In this document: positions 44,981-53,999 of the stretch, piece after piece
Layout: the number at the start of each line of letters is the position of its first letter
How positions within the stretch are numbered: the stretch's first letter is position 1
Source: Mycoplasma sp. NEAQ87857
Lineage (GTDB): Bacteria > Bacillota_I > Bacilli_A > Mycoplasmatales > Metamycoplasmataceae
Length of the DNA: 64,000 nt
Direction of reading: 5' to 3'
Assembly (NCBI RefSeq): GCF_009792315.1
Contig: NZ_CP045542.1
Span: forward strand, 682,001-746,000
The notes under the pieces: generated by a model
Databases searched by the model: none
Seen by the model: the letters and a program-made list of their open reading frames with translations, nothing else
Told to the model about the DNA's origin: nothing
Position numbers and translations under genes: made by a program

Positions 44981-45006
44981 AAAAAAGAACAAGTATTGTT
45001 CTTTTT
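44981..45006 (-). terminator. Terminator after lemA
   Basis: 11-bp core stem AAAAAGAACAA/TTGTTCTTTTT with 3-nt loop; T-run on the minus strand, directly after the lemA stop. Confidence 0.85.
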
Positions 45007-45007
45007 G

Positions 45008-45661
45008 TTAGTTTAAACCATCCATTGAAACATCTTGTTTAGCAGTGGTTGAAGCTTGGAAATAAGGTAAAGTTGTTAAACACATTGCACAAGCAATAAC
45101 GTTTGAAGGTCAAGTGAATAATGAACTATTAAATGATTGAACTTTAGAGTTATATAATCTTCTTGCAGCTGCTATTTCTCTTTCAATGTATGTACTTTCT
45201 TCCATTAATTGTTGGTATAAGTTTGATGATTTAAGATCTGGATAGTTTTCAGCTACTGCAATTAATCTTCCAAATACTGAACTATTTAATGATTCAATTT
45301 CAGCAGAATTTAATGCAGTTTGACCACTATCAGTTAATTTTCTTAATTTAGTAATTTGTTCATAAGTAGATTTTTCAAATTCTTTATATGAAGCAACTTG
45401 TTTTACTAATTTATTAAGTGTATCATAACGCTTTTGTAGTTGAGTATCAATTAATGATGCAGCTTGATTAACTTCATTTTGCATTCTCATTAATTTGTTT
45501 TTGATTACTACATTAATAATCATAGGAATGATAAGGATTCAAGAAGCATATCAAACCACTTTTCCTATTGTTCCACATTTAGCACTAACAATTGTGTTAT
45601 CAACTTCAATGTTAGTTCCTTGTGGTTTTTTTACTTCTTCTTGATTGTATAAGTTAGCCAT
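45008..45661 (-). CDS. lemA: LemA family protein
   Basis: 217 residues. One N-terminal membrane helix (about 33-52), then the LemA helical bundle: NEVNQAASLIDTQLQKRYDTL (family hallmark with a conserved QLxRRxDLIPNL-like stretch), AVAENYPDLKSSNLYQQLMEE and EREIAAARRLYNSKVQSFN. Outside the cell or cytoplasmic depending on topology; function unknown across bacteria. Start overlaps the upstream membrane gene by 8 bases. Confidence 0.93.
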
Positions 45662-46094
45662 TAGAGCTCCTTTTGTTTTTGATTGATTTGATGAAATTAT
45701 AAATTCGTTTTGGTAGAATTAATGAACAACCATAAATTACTACATAAATCACAAATACTACCATTGCATCTCAAGGATATCATAATCAATTTATCACATT
45801 ATCTTTAGTTGCTGTGGGTATTCAAGTAAAAGTAACTAAAACACCTAAAGCAAAAATAACATTTTGTAAGGTAAATAAAGAAATCTTTTGTTTAATAAAC
45901 AAATAGATTCCGCTAGAAATTACTAAAATAGTAAATAAAAAGTTCATTAAAATTCTTGCTCAAATTAAACTCTTAGAATTAAGAGAGAAATTTGAAATAG
46001 AATAAATATTACCACTAAGCAATAATAATACTATTCCAATAACAAAGAAAGTTATTAAATAAATATTTTTAATATTAAGAAGTTTTTTACTCAC
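45654..46094 (-). CDS. Small four-helix membrane protein (GTG start)
   Basis: 146 residues, with UGA Trp codons. The frame is open between thrS and lemA and begins with GTG 46094, inside the last codons of thrS; no ATG lies near the frame's start. Four hydrophobic segments (about 12-30, 42-65, 72-90, 105-128), basic tail. Overlaps at both ends suggest co-translation with thrS and lemA. Family not recognised. Confidence 0.68.
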
Positions 46095-47829
46095 GAGAAG
46101 CCTTTAATTCATGAAGCATAATTACAAAATCTTTTAATGGCATAGTTGTAGTAGCTTGTTCACCATATTTTCTAAATGAAACTGATTGAGTTTCTTTTTC
46201 ATTTTGTCCTAAAATTACTTGAATTTTTGATTTAGACATTTGTGCTTCACGCACTTTTTTATTTAATCTTTCATTTCTAGAATCTAATTTTGATCTAAAT
46301 CCATGATCAAATAAATAATTATTTACTTCATTAGCATATTCTAAATCTGTTTCATTATTTACTGGAATAACAGTAATTTGTTTAGGTGCTAATCAAAATG
46401 GTAATACCCCTTTAGTTTGTTCGATTAAAATCGCAACAAATCTTTCATATGTACCAACTAATCCACGGTGAATCATAACTGGTTTTTCTTCTTCATTATC
46501 TTTATTAACAAAGCTTAAATCAAATCTTTGAGGTAATAAGAAGTCTAATTGTAAAGTAGATACTGTGATTTCATGTCCTAAAGCAGTAAAGATTTGAATA
46601 TCCATTTTAGGTCCATAAAAAGCAGCTTCACCAATTTTTTCTTCGTATTTAACATTTAATTCATTTAATACATCACGTAATTGGTTTTCAGCTTCATTTC
46701 ACATTTTGTCATCTTCATAGTATTTTTCTTTATCTTCTGGGTCTCTTAAACTTAATGAAACATAGCTAATTTCAATTTTAAATGCTTCTAGGGTTTCTTT
46801 AACTTGTTGGTACATATGTTTAAATTCATCAGCAATTTGATCTTTTCTAACAAATAAATGACCTTCAGTTAATAACATTCCTCTAACTCTTTCAAGTCCT
46901 GTTAAAGCTCCAGATTTTTCATAACGATAAAGTTGTGATTGTTCACTATATCTAATTGGTAAATCTCTATAAGATCTTTTTTCAGTTTTATAACAAATAA
47001 TGTGATGAGGACAAGTCATAGGTCTTGGGATTAATCTTTCGTTTTCAACCACAATAGGTCTAAACATATCATCTTTATAATGAGCTAAATGACCTGAAAT
47101 TTTATATAACTCTTCTTCACCAAAATGTGGAGTTAATACTTCAGTAAATCCAAATTTACGATCCATTTTTAATACTAAATTACGAATTTCATTGTGAATA
47201 TACATTCCATCTTCTAATCAAAATGGTAATCCTTGACCTCCAAGTTTATTAAAAGTGAAAAGCTTCATTTCTTTACCAATTTTTCTATGATCACGTTCTT
47301 TACGATCTTTTAAGATTGCTAAGTATTGGTCCAATTCTTCTTTAGTATCTCAAGCAGTTCCATAAATTCTAGTTAATTGAATATTATCTGAATTTCCTCT
47401 TCAGTAAGCTCCTGCTAAGTTTAATAATTTAAAATGTTTAATTTTTTTAGTATCTTCAACATGACCACCAGCACAAAGGTCAATAAAAATAATTTCTTTA
47501 CTTAAAGGATCAATTAAAGCATAAAAAGTAACTTCCTTACCTTGAGCTTTAAATTCATCATATAATTCTTTTTTATAAGGTTTATTTGTAAAATCATATT
47601 TAGATTCATCAACTTGTTGCATCACTAGGTTTCTTGAAGCTAAACGTTTCATTTCTCTTTCAATTTTATTTAATTCTGTATCGCTTAATGATTCTACAAA
47701 TTCAAAATCATAGTAAAATCCTTCATCAGTTGCAGGACCAAATCCTAGTTTTACATTAGGATATAATCTTTCAACAGCAGCACCAAGAAGGTGACTAGTT
47801 GTATGGTTTAATAATTTATTTGCCTTCAT
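46087..47829 (-). CDS. thrS: Threonyl-tRNA synthetase, lacking TGS domain
   Basis: 580 residues. The protein begins directly in the editing domain (HTTSHLL at residues 8-14, Hxxx[13 protein letters not shown], CxxxH), so the N-terminal TGS domain of about 60 residues is missing, as in other mycoplasmas. The catalytic core has class II motif 2 ([21 protein letters not shown]), zinc-ligand region [13 protein letters not shown] and motif 3-like [13 protein letters not shown]. The C-terminal anticodon-binding domain starts near PKQITVIPV. Overlaps trpS by 14 bases. Confidence 0.95.
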
Positions 47830-48829
47830 TTTTTTCTCCGTATAATCCCATTTTTAACATTAAACGATTTAAAGTATTGCTTGCTAATGCTTTAGCATTT
47901 AATGCTCCATGGTTTGTTGCTTGATCTATTATTTCTAAAGCTTGATTGTATTTTTCTTGAATATTAATTAATAATGATTTAACAGAACTTGCTACAGCAA
48001 TTTTAAACTCTTTATAATCTTTATCTTTAAATAAAGCTTCTGCTTGTTCTAAAGTAATATCATTTAAAGAAGCATAAATAGTTAATAAGTTTAAGATTCC
48101 AGGTTTATCTTTTGAGATATAGATTTTATTTTCTGAATCAGTCACTGCTTTTAATATTTTGTTATAAGCTTGAGTTGGATCTTCAAGTAAATAAATACAT
48201 GATTTTACTGATGGATCACTTTTTGACATTTTTTTCTCAGGTTCTGTTAATGATTTAATTCTAGCTCCAACTTCAGGAATATAGCATTCAGGAATTTTAA
48301 AGTTCATTCTATATTTAGTATTAAATCTTTCAGCTATATTTCTTGTAAGTTCTAAGTGTTGTTTTTGGTCTTCACCAATTGGAACTAAATCTGCATTATA
48401 AAGTAAGATATCTCCAGCCATTAACGTTGGATAAATTAATAATCCCGTAGGGATTTTAACCGTTCCATTTCCTTGTTTTAATTTTTGAGATTTATCTTTA
48501 AATTGCGTCATTCTTTGTAATTCACCAATTGTAGTTTGATTGGTACATAATCATTGCATCATAGCGTGTTCAGCTACTTGTGATTGATAAAATATATTTG
48601 CTTTGGTGTAATCTAAACCACAAGCAATATATAATGCTACTACGGTTTTACGTGCTTTGATTAAATCTTTAGGTTTTAATTCATTAGTAGTTAGTGCATG
48701 TAAATCAGCTACAAAGAAATATGAATCATATTGATCTTGTAGTTTGATAAAGTTCTTAATTGCACCAATATAGTTTCCTAATGTTAAATTACCTGTTGGT
48801 TGAATTCCGCTAACTAATCTTTGTTTCAT
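47816..48829 (-). CDS. trpS: Tryptophanyl-tRNA synthetase
   Basis: 337 residues. Class I: SGIQPTGNLTLGNYIGAIK contains the HIGH-equivalent TLGN, and EKKMSKSDPSVK is KMSKS. FVADLHALTT and PIGEDQKQHLELTRNIA match TrpRS. It charges tRNA-Trp, including the UCA-anticodon tRNA encoded 3' of the next gene block; in this organism Trp is inserted at both UGG and UGA. First gene of trpS-thrS-membrane-lemA. Confidence 0.96.
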
Positions 48830-48892
48830 AAATAATCCTTTATTTATATTAATATATTATTTAATTATATTAAATGTATTTAAAAATGTAGC

Positions 48893-48933
48893 GATAAAAT
48901 AAAAACTAGTTAATCACTAGTTTTTATTTTATC
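48893..48933 (-). terminator. Terminator of BspA-type lipoprotein gene
   Basis: 18-bp perfect stem (48893-48910 with 48916-48933), 5-nt loop TAATC; immediately after the lipoprotein stop on the minus strand. Confidence 0.88.
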
Positions 48934-48936
48934 TTA

Positions 48937-49440
48937 TTATTTTATAAAAAGAGAATCTTGGAAAATACTTGTTCCTTGAGATTTTAATGTTTCTTGATCA
49001 ATTGCTGAATTAAAAGTTTTTAAATAACTTGTATTCATAAAAGCTCTATTACCAATGTTTTTAATATCGTTTAAAGCTTCGAAATTAACTGTTTGTATTC
49101 TTGAACCATAAAAAGCTTGATCACCAATTTTTGTTACTTTGTTAAATGTAGCTGCTTCTAATGCTAATGTTGAATTAAAAGCATTGTCTTTAATTTCAAC
49201 TACATTAGCTCCAGTAATTGATTTTAATTTTTGGTTTTTAAAAGCATTTGGACCAATAATAGTTACTGATTCAGGTAAAACTAAATCTGTTTGTTTGCTT
49301 CCCGCTTCAGTAAGTCCAACAAGTTCATTTCCTTTAATTTTGAAATATCCAGTTTCTTTATTACATGAAACCATAGTAGCAATACCAGCCATAGGTACAA
49401 AAGCTGCTAATGTTAAAAATAATGATTTAAATTTCTTCAT
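48937..49440 (-). CDS. BspA-type leucine-rich repeat lipoprotein
   Basis: 167 residues. Signal peptide MKKFKSLFLTL with lipobox MVSC (Cys26). Then LRR_5/BspA-like repeats: LPESVTIIGPNAFKNQKLKSI, VVEIKDNAFNSTLALEAATF, VTKIGDQAFYGSRIQTVNF and IKNIGNRAFMNTSYLKTF, each with the IxxxAFxxxxxLxxxxF pattern. Such proteins sit on the surface and are often implicated in binding host components. Short for the family. AAGGAGAGAT before ATG 49440. Confidence 0.9.
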   Translation of the reverse strand: MKKFKSLFLTLAAFVPMAGIATMVSCNKETGYFKIKGNELVGLTEAGSKQTDLVLPESVTIIGPNAFKNQKLKSITGANVVEIKDNAFNSTLALEAATFNKVTKIGDQAFYGSRIQTVNFEALNDIKNIGNRAFMNTSYLKTFNSAIDQETLKSQGTSIFQDSLFIK

Positions 49441-49510
49441 ATCTCTCCTTATTAATTAAATATTATTAATATTAATAATAAAGCATTATGCTAAAAAGAT
49501 AAATAAAAAA

Positions 49511-49560
49511 ATGTAGCTATAAATAAATATAAATCAAATTATACTTATTTATAGCTACAT
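49511..49560 (-). terminator. Terminator after tRNA-Trp
   Basis: 16-bp perfect stem (49511-49526 with 49545-49560), 18-nt loop; T-run on the minus strand. Confidence 0.82.
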
Positions 49561-49566
49561 AAAAAT

Positions 49567-49641
49567 TGGCAGGAGTAGCAGGATTCGAACCCACAACACA
49601 CGGGGTTGAAGCCCGTTGTTCTACCGTTGAACTATACTCCT
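49567..49641 (-). tRNA. trnW: tRNA-Trp (anticodon UCA, reads UGA and UGG)
   Basis: 75 nt with encoded CCA. Acceptor AGGAGTA/TACTCCT, D stem GTTC/GAAC, anticodon stem ACGGG/CCCGT around loop CTTCAAC (anticodon TCA), and T arm with TTCGAAT loop. A UCA anticodon with a canonical 7-bp acceptor and short variable loop is the mollicute tRNA-Trp, not selenocysteine tRNA. It explains the UGA codons inside genes here. It lies downstream of the ACP gene on the same strand. Confidence 0.96.
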
Positions 49642-49663
49642 AGCTTTGCCAATTTATTATACA

Positions 49664-49885
49664 CTAATTTAAGTTCTTTTCAACTAAATTTATAATATCT
49701 TTTATTTGTTGAATTGACATTAATTCTTCATCACTAATAGTGATATTGAATTTATTTTCTAAATCTACAACTAACATAGCTAAATCTAATGAATCGATAT
49801 TTAATTCTTTAACATTAGTATCTAGATTAAAATTCTTTTTAGTAACTTTATGTAATTCATCAAAAATAATTTGTTTAATTTCCAT
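49664..49885 (-). CDS. acpP: Acyl carrier protein
   Basis: 73 residues, acidic, helical. Phosphopantetheine site ELNIDSLDLAMLVVDLENKF has the DSL motif with Ser at about residue 32. The family ending IQQIKDIINLVEK is normal. Mollicutes lack most of fatty-acid synthesis; ACP may serve in phospholipid acyl handling. Overlaps ribF by 11 bases. GGAG before ATG. Confidence 0.92.
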   Translation of the reverse strand: MEIKQIIFDELHKVTKKNFNLDTNVKELNIDSLDLAMLVVDLENKFNITISDEELMSIQQIKDIINLVEKNLN

Positions 49886-50723
49886 TATTGCTCCTAATTA
49901 TTATTTCTTTAGCTTTAATTAAATCTTCATCAGTGATTAAATCCTTGTTTGAGTTGATTATTATTCTAACTTTATCAACAAGTTCAATCACCACTTCTTT
50001 ATTAATTTCAAAAAATGAATCTTGATATTCAAAAATACTAAAGTGATATTTTTTATCTAAGCTCACATGTAAAACAATGTAATATCCAAAGTTTTGATAA
50101 TATAAATATCCTGCATAAATTCCTGGATGAAGTTTAACTACATTATCATTAATTTTAAGATAGTTTTCTAATAAAGTAATACCGCTAAAACTGTAGTTAT
50201 AAACTAATAATTGATTTAATTGATTAATATTACCAAATGTTATTTCGTCTTTGAGATATTTGGTACTAATTTTAGCATCTTTAACTTTTAATAGATCAAT
50301 TGAAATAAAATTAATTTGTTGAAATTGATCTATTAAATCACTTAATTTAGTATTTCTATTATTCCCGAATTTAAAATCAGTTCCAGCAATAATAGTAACT
50401 GGTTGATTTTGGGTTAATTGATTAATAAATTCAGTAGCTTGTAAGTGTTTGATTTTTTCAAAATCTAACTCAACAACAGCATCAAAATTTAATTTAGCTA
50501 AGTTTAAATATTTAGCATTATTATCACAAAAGATACCTTTAACAATTTTTCTAGTATCAGTTTCATTGTTAAAAGTGACTATAATTTTTCTTCCTTTGTG
50601 CTTTAATGCTTCTTTATAAAGTTGATAATGACCTAAATGAAAAGCTTCAAAACAACCAATAATAAAAACATCGTTTTTATTACATTGAAATTCCTCAAAG
50701 TTATAAATTATTAAATCATTCAT
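49875..50723 (-). CDS. ribF: Riboflavin kinase/FAD synthetase-like protein
   Basis: 282 residues. N-terminal nucleotidyltransferase: VFIIGCFEAFHLGHYQLYKEA has the HxGH site (usual GxFDGxHxGH, here Glu-Ala in place of Asp-Gly), and IIAGTDFKFGNNRN matches the second conserved block. The C-terminal kinase half is weakly conserved (HPGIYAGYLYY remains; the GxPTAN motif is absent), so riboflavin kinase activity is doubtful. Start shares a base with the stop of the HAD gene. Confidence 0.85.
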   Translation of the reverse strand: MNDLIIYNFEEFQCNKNDVFIIGCFEAFHLGHYQLYKEALKHKGRKIIVTFNNETDTRKIVKGIFCDNNAKYLNLAKLNFDAVVELDFEKIKHLQATEFINQLTQNQPVTIIAGTDFKFGNNRNTKLSDLIDQFQQINFISIDLLKVKDAKISTKYLKDEITFGNINQLNQLLVYNYSFSGITLLENYLKINDNVVKLHPGIYAGYLYYQNFGYYIVLHVSLDKKYHFSIFEYQDSFFEINKEVVIELVDKVRIIINSNKDLITDEDLIKAKEIIIRSNNGN

Positions 50724-51538
50724 TAAATTAAACCTAATTCTTTAAGTTTTAAATATGCACCATCATATTCACAATCTAAAGCTATATCTTTAGCTACAGC
50801 TTTTAATTTGCTACTTGCTCTTTGCATAGCTACACCATATACTGCATCTCTAAGCATTTCAAAATCGTTTGAACTATCTCCAAAAGCAATTAAATTATCC
50901 ATTGATAAATTTAATTTATCGCATAATACTTGTAATGTATGACTTTTGGTGATACCTATTGGACTGATGAAAAATCCTTTTGATCAATAAGAAGAGATTT
51001 CCATTTGTAAGTTGTGTTCTTGGATATATTCTGCCATTAATTGTGATAATTCTTTAGGATTAGAACAATTAATAGTGATTACATATAAATTATTTCTACT
51101 TAAGTATGCTTCATTAAAATCTTTGTAATTTTCTGCAAACGGTTTAGCAAATCAACTAGTTGGTTGCATAGTAGGTGATTTATAAACTGTATCAAAATCA
51201 GTTACTGAAAAAGCACTAATTTGATTTTCAAATCTCTCATACAATTGCACTACCTCTTCTTTAATTAATGTAGCTTTAAACATAAAATCTTGTTTTTTAA
51301 CATCTCAAATAAATGAACCATTAGCACCAATAAAATAATCTACATACTTTAATTGTTCTAAAAAATCTCCAATAGTTGCGAATTCTCTAGCGGTTGAAAT
51401 TACAGTAGTAATATTATTTTGCTTTAATAATTCAAACATTTTTTTGGTATTTGGTGAAAAAGTAGTGTATCCATTTGGTAAGATAGTACCATCAACATCA
51501 AATGCTGCAATTTTAATTATATCCTTTAAGTTTTTCAT
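50723..51538 (-). CDS. Cof-type HAD-superfamily phosphatase
   Basis: 271 residues. Motif I IAAFDVDGTILPNG, motif II TTVISTAREFAT, Lys in GITKSHTL, and motif IV NLIAFGDSSNDFEML. IIB cap of Cof-like hydrolases between. Substrate unknown; the neighbour ribF could point to a flavin phosphate, but that is inference from position. Stop overlaps the ribF start; begins 1 base after truB. Confidence 0.9.
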
Positions 51539-51539
51539 A

Positions 51540-52376
51540 TTATTTTAACCTTTCATTAAATACGTTTTTAGGAAAAAAAGTATTATTCTCAACTCTTCCA
51601 ATGGTAGCTACTTCATTATTTGAATTTAATCCAAAATATAAACCATTTAGAGCTTTTAGTTCAAAAGATCTACCATATTTAAGTGCATCAAAGTTAGAAT
51701 TAACTAATTTAAAAGTTGGATTATCAAACAATAAGGTAGGATCTAGATCAATAAATTCTCCAGGATTAACCCCTGTTAAGTCAATTTCTCCTATTTTGGT
51801 TCTTTTTAAATAAGTCATAATGCAATTATTATTGCATTCTTTAGCTAAATCAACTAATAAAGTACGAATATAAGTGCCTTCAGACACTTCAATTTCAAAT
51901 TCAGCAGTTTGATTTTTAAAATCAAAATTTAATAAATCTAATTTAAAAATTTTGATTTTATGAGCTGGAATTTCTACTTCTTGATTAGCTCTTGCGTATT
52001 CATATCCTTTTTTACCATTAATTTTTTTAGCACTATAAATGGGTGGAATTTGAGTAGTTTGTTGTTTTATAACTTCAATTGCTTTAATTAGTTGGTTTAA
52101 CTCAATAGGTTCAGCATCAACTTTAACAACTTCTCCTGTAGCATCTAAAGTATCTGAAGCATAACCAAAACTACATTTAGCTATATAAGTTTTTTGTTTA
52201 TTAGCTATATATTGTAATAGTTTTGTATCATAATCACTAGCAACTATCATTAATCCCTCAGCCATAGGATCTAAAATTCCATTATGCCCAATTTTTTTAG
52301 TATTAATAGATTTTGATATGTTTCTAACACTTTGATTAGCAAAAGAATTTGTCTTTTTATAATATTTATAGAACAA
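51540..52376 (-). CDS. truB: tRNA pseudouridine-55 synthase
   Basis: 278 residues. Catalytic Asp in KIGHNGILDPMAEGLMIVA (family GHxGTLDPxAxGxL; here GI for GT). CSFGYASDTLDATGEV, IPPIYSAKKINGKKGYEYAR and EVSEGTYIRTLLVDLA are the TruB blocks in order. Makes pseudouridine 55 in the T loop of tRNAs. Head of truB-HAD-ribF-acp. Confidence 0.95.
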   Translation of the reverse strand: MFYKYYKKTNSFANQSVRNISKSINTKKIGHNGILDPMAEGLMIVASDYDTKLLQYIANKQKTYIAKCSFGYASDTLDATGEVVKVDAEPIELNQLIKAIEVIKQQTTQIPPIYSAKKINGKKGYEYARANQEVEIPAHKIKIFKLDLLNFDFKNQTAEFEIEVSEGTYIRTLLVDLAKECNNNCIMTYLKRTKIGEIDLTGVNPGEFIDLDPTLLFDNPTFKLVNSNFDALKYGRSFELKALNGLYFGLNSNNEVATIGRVENNTFFPKNVFNERLK

Positions 52377-52431
52377 TATTTTCTCCTTTGTTATCTAATT
52401 ATATTCTAAAGTTGCATTATATAAATAATTA

Positions 52432-52455
52432 AAAAACTCCCAATTAGGAGTTTTT
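52432..52455 (-). terminator. Terminator after rplL
   Basis: 9-bp stem AAAAACTCC/GGAGTTTTT with 6-nt loop; lies between the rplL stop and the truB start. Confidence 0.8.
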
Positions 52456-52479
52456 GTATTATATTATTGAAATTTAAAA

Positions 52480-52851
52480 TTATTCAACTGAAACGTCAGC
52501 TCCAGCTTCAGCTAAAGCAGCTCTAATTGGTTCAGCTTCTTCTGGTTTAATGTCTTCTTTAATTGTTGCAGGTAAGTTGTCAACGATTTTTTTAGCATCC
52601 ATTAAAGCGATTCCTAAGATATCTTTAACTGCTTTAATGATTTGAACTTTTTTACCGTTATCTGATTTAAGAACAACTTTAACGCTTGATTTTTCTTCTT
52701 CTCCACCTTCAGCAGGAGCTGCAGCAACAGCCATAGCAGCCATTGGGTCGATTCCAAATTCTTCTTTCATTGCGTCAACAAGTTCCATAATTTCTTTAAT
52801 TGACATTTCTTTTAATGATTCAATAAATGTTGTTTTTTCTAATTTAGCCAT
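52480..52851 (-). CDS. rplL: 50S ribosomal protein L7/L12
   Basis: 123 residues. N-terminal dimerisation helices, Ala-rich hinge (MAAMAVAAAPAEGGEEE), C-terminal domain with KVQIIKAVKDILGIALMDAKKIVDNLP (family KIxVIKxVRxxTGLGLKEAK). Stalk protein binding translation factors. AAAGG before ATG; 29 bases after rplJ. Confidence 0.96.
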   Translation of the reverse strand: MAKLEKTTFIESLKEMSIKEIMELVDAMKEEFGIDPMAAMAVAAAPAEGGEEEKSSVKVVLKSDNGKKVQIIKAVKDILGIALMDAKKIVDNLPATIKEDIKPEEAEPIRAALAEAGADVSVE

Positions 52852-52880
52852 TTTTATATTTCCTTTCTAAAAAAATATTA

Positions 52881-53378
52881 TTATTCTGATTTTCCTTCAC
52901 TTACTAATTTAAGTGATAATGACATTTGTTGTAATGGTTGCATCATTGAACGAGCAAGGATAGCAAGTGCTTCTTCGTATGAAGGTAATGAAGCAACTGT
53001 TTTAACACCAGCAGCATCAACCACTTTTCCTTCGTATGATCCAGCTTTAACCACCATTAATTTGTGTTTTTTAGCAAAATTAATTAATAATTTTGCAGCT
53101 GACATATCATCGTTTAATGAAAATGCAAAAATGTTAGGTCCTACTAAATGTTCAGCAAGATCTGCATAACCTGTTTCAGCAGCAGCGATTTTGAAAAGTC
53201 TATTTTTATAAACTTTAATTTCAACTCCAAGTTCTTTAGCTTGTTTTCTAAATTCTTGAAGTTCAGCTACTGTTAATCCACGGTATTCAGCTAAAGCGAA
53301 TGCTTGAGAATTTGTAATTCTATCTTTAATTTCAGCAACAACTTCTCTTTTAGCAGCTTTGAATTTTGATTCTGACAT
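52881..53378 (-). CDS. rplJ: 50S ribosomal protein L10
   Basis: 165 residues. AEYRGLTVAELQEFRKQAKELGVEIKVYKNRL is the conserved rRNA-binding block, and the C-terminal helix binds L7/L12 dimers. GGGGGC precedes ATG 53378. It probably represses its own operon through the leader RNA at 53404-53489. Confidence 0.95.
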   Translation of the reverse strand: MSESKFKAAKREVVAEIKDRITNSQAFALAEYRGLTVAELQEFRKQAKELGVEIKVYKNRLFKIAAAETGYADLAEHLVGPNIFAFSLNDDMSAAKLLINFAKKHKLMVVKAGSYEGKVVDAAGVKTVASLPSYEEALAILARSMMQPLQQMSLSLKLVSEGKSE

Positions 53379-53403
53379 TATTTGCCCCCTTTCAAAATTT
53401 TAT

Positions 53404-53489
53404 GCAATACATTCTAGTTAAAACCAATTAAGGATATACACTTGGTAACTAATATTAAGCATAATGCAGTTACTGTCTTTATGTATTGC
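53404..53489 (-). ncRNA. L10 leader (autoregulatory mRNA structure)
   Basis: On the minus strand, a closing helix GCAATACAT/ATGTATTGC (9 bp) encloses AAAGACAGTAACTGC... and an inner stem GTAACT/AGTTAC, followed by TATCCTTAATTGG. Position, closing helix and the GACAGTAA element fit the Firmicute/mollicute L10 leader family. TATAAT at 53496-53501 (minus) places the transcript start at its 5' edge. Confidence 0.75.
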
Positions 53490-53553
53490 TTACATATTAT
53501 AATGCAAAAGCTATATTTTAAAAATATTTTTTAATATCTTTTTTTATGTCTTA

Positions 53554-53593
53554 TAAAAAAAGCACGGTTCTTTAAAAGAATAACCGTGCTTTT
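53554..53593 (-). terminator. Minus-strand terminator upstream of rplJ promoter
   Basis: 12-bp perfect stem AAAAGCACGGTT/AACCGTGCTTTT, 12-nt loop, seven T on the minus strand. It implies a minus-strand transcript from between here and about 54100, although no protein gene lies there. Confidence 0.75.
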
Positions 53594-53789
53594 AGTTTCC
53601 TTGGATGTAAATATATATTTAAAAATTGGATGAAAAATAATACGGTAGGAAACTACATTAATTATAATCAATAAATAAAAAAATACAATAAATAAATTAA
53701 ATTTGATGCTGCCTAAAATGCTTTAAATTCGTTTAAATATTAGAACTATAAAACTTTAATAAATAATATAAATATCTTTAAAAATTATA

Positions 53790-53818
53790 TTGATTTATAG
53801 GTTAGATAGTTGTATAAT
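53790..53818 (+). promoter_or_regulatory. Promoter of putative antisense RNA
   Basis: TTGATT, 17-base spacer, TATAAT: the best-formed promoter in the region, with no protein gene downstream on the plus strand. Confidence 0.65.
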
Positions 53819-53823
53819 ATTTA

Positions 53824-53836
53824 TGCTTCATCTTGC
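53824..53836. repeat. 13-bp direct repeat, copy 1
   Basis: TGCTTCATCTTGC, identical to 54029-54041. Copy 1 would be the 5' end of the plus-strand RNA; copy 2 covers the start codon and part of the Shine-Dalgarno of the minus-strand mRNA. Confidence 0.85.
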
Positions 53837-53877
53837 TAAAAAACCACCCCCAGGTTCGAAGTAGGAGGTGGTTTTGC
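53825..53877 (+). ncRNA. Putative antisense RNA (type I antitoxin-like)
   Basis: Predicted start about 6-7 bases after TATAAT 53813-53818; end at the hairpin 53840-53875. An RNA of about 50 nt whose first 12-13 nt are complementary to the initiation region (54029-54041) of the convergent mRNA, and whose 3' hairpin is shared with that mRNA's terminator. Architecture resembles the par/Fst RNA II. Existence inferred from promoter, terminator and complementarity only. Confidence 0.45.
53838..53875 (-). terminator. Shared hairpin/terminator of convergent RNAs
   Basis: 12-bp stem (53840-53851 with 53864-53875; one G-U on the minus transcript, one C-A mismatch on the plus), 12-nt loop, six T on the minus strand and four T on the plus. 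Unusually GC-rich for this genome. Confidence 0.78.
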
Positions 53878-53942
53878 AAAATGAAACAAGTTGTTTTTGG
53901 AACGATTTCTTAATTATAAGATATCGTTTTTTATAATCTTAC

Positions 53943-53999
53943 TTATTTAGTTAAGATAAGCAAAATTATTAAAAGTATTAACAAAACAATTTGTCTCAT
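53943..53999 (-). CDS. Hydrophobic 18-residue micro-peptide (toxin-like)
   Basis: ATG 53999 to TAA 53943 encodes MRQIVLLILLIILLILTK, almost a pure membrane helix with charged ends. It has no Shine-Dalgarno of its own. Its start region (53983-54004) can pair over 22 positions with 53876-53897 of the same RNA. It may be expressed by slippage from ATG 54036 or after unfolding of the helix. Not recognised as a known family member. Confidence 0.4.
   Translation of the reverse strand: MRQIVLLILLIILLILTK

Noticed and set aside
49567-49641. Selenocysteine tRNA because of the UCA anticodon
   Set aside because: The tRNA has a standard 7-bp acceptor, 5-bp T stem and short variable loop; UGA is Trp in this code, so it is tRNA-Trp.
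53881-53913. Plus-strand 10-codon ORF (ATGAAACAAGTT...) behind AGGAGGT
   Set aside because: Spacing to the AGGAGGT is long, the RBS lies in the terminator stem, and the product is too short to support; kept only as part of the inverted repeat.
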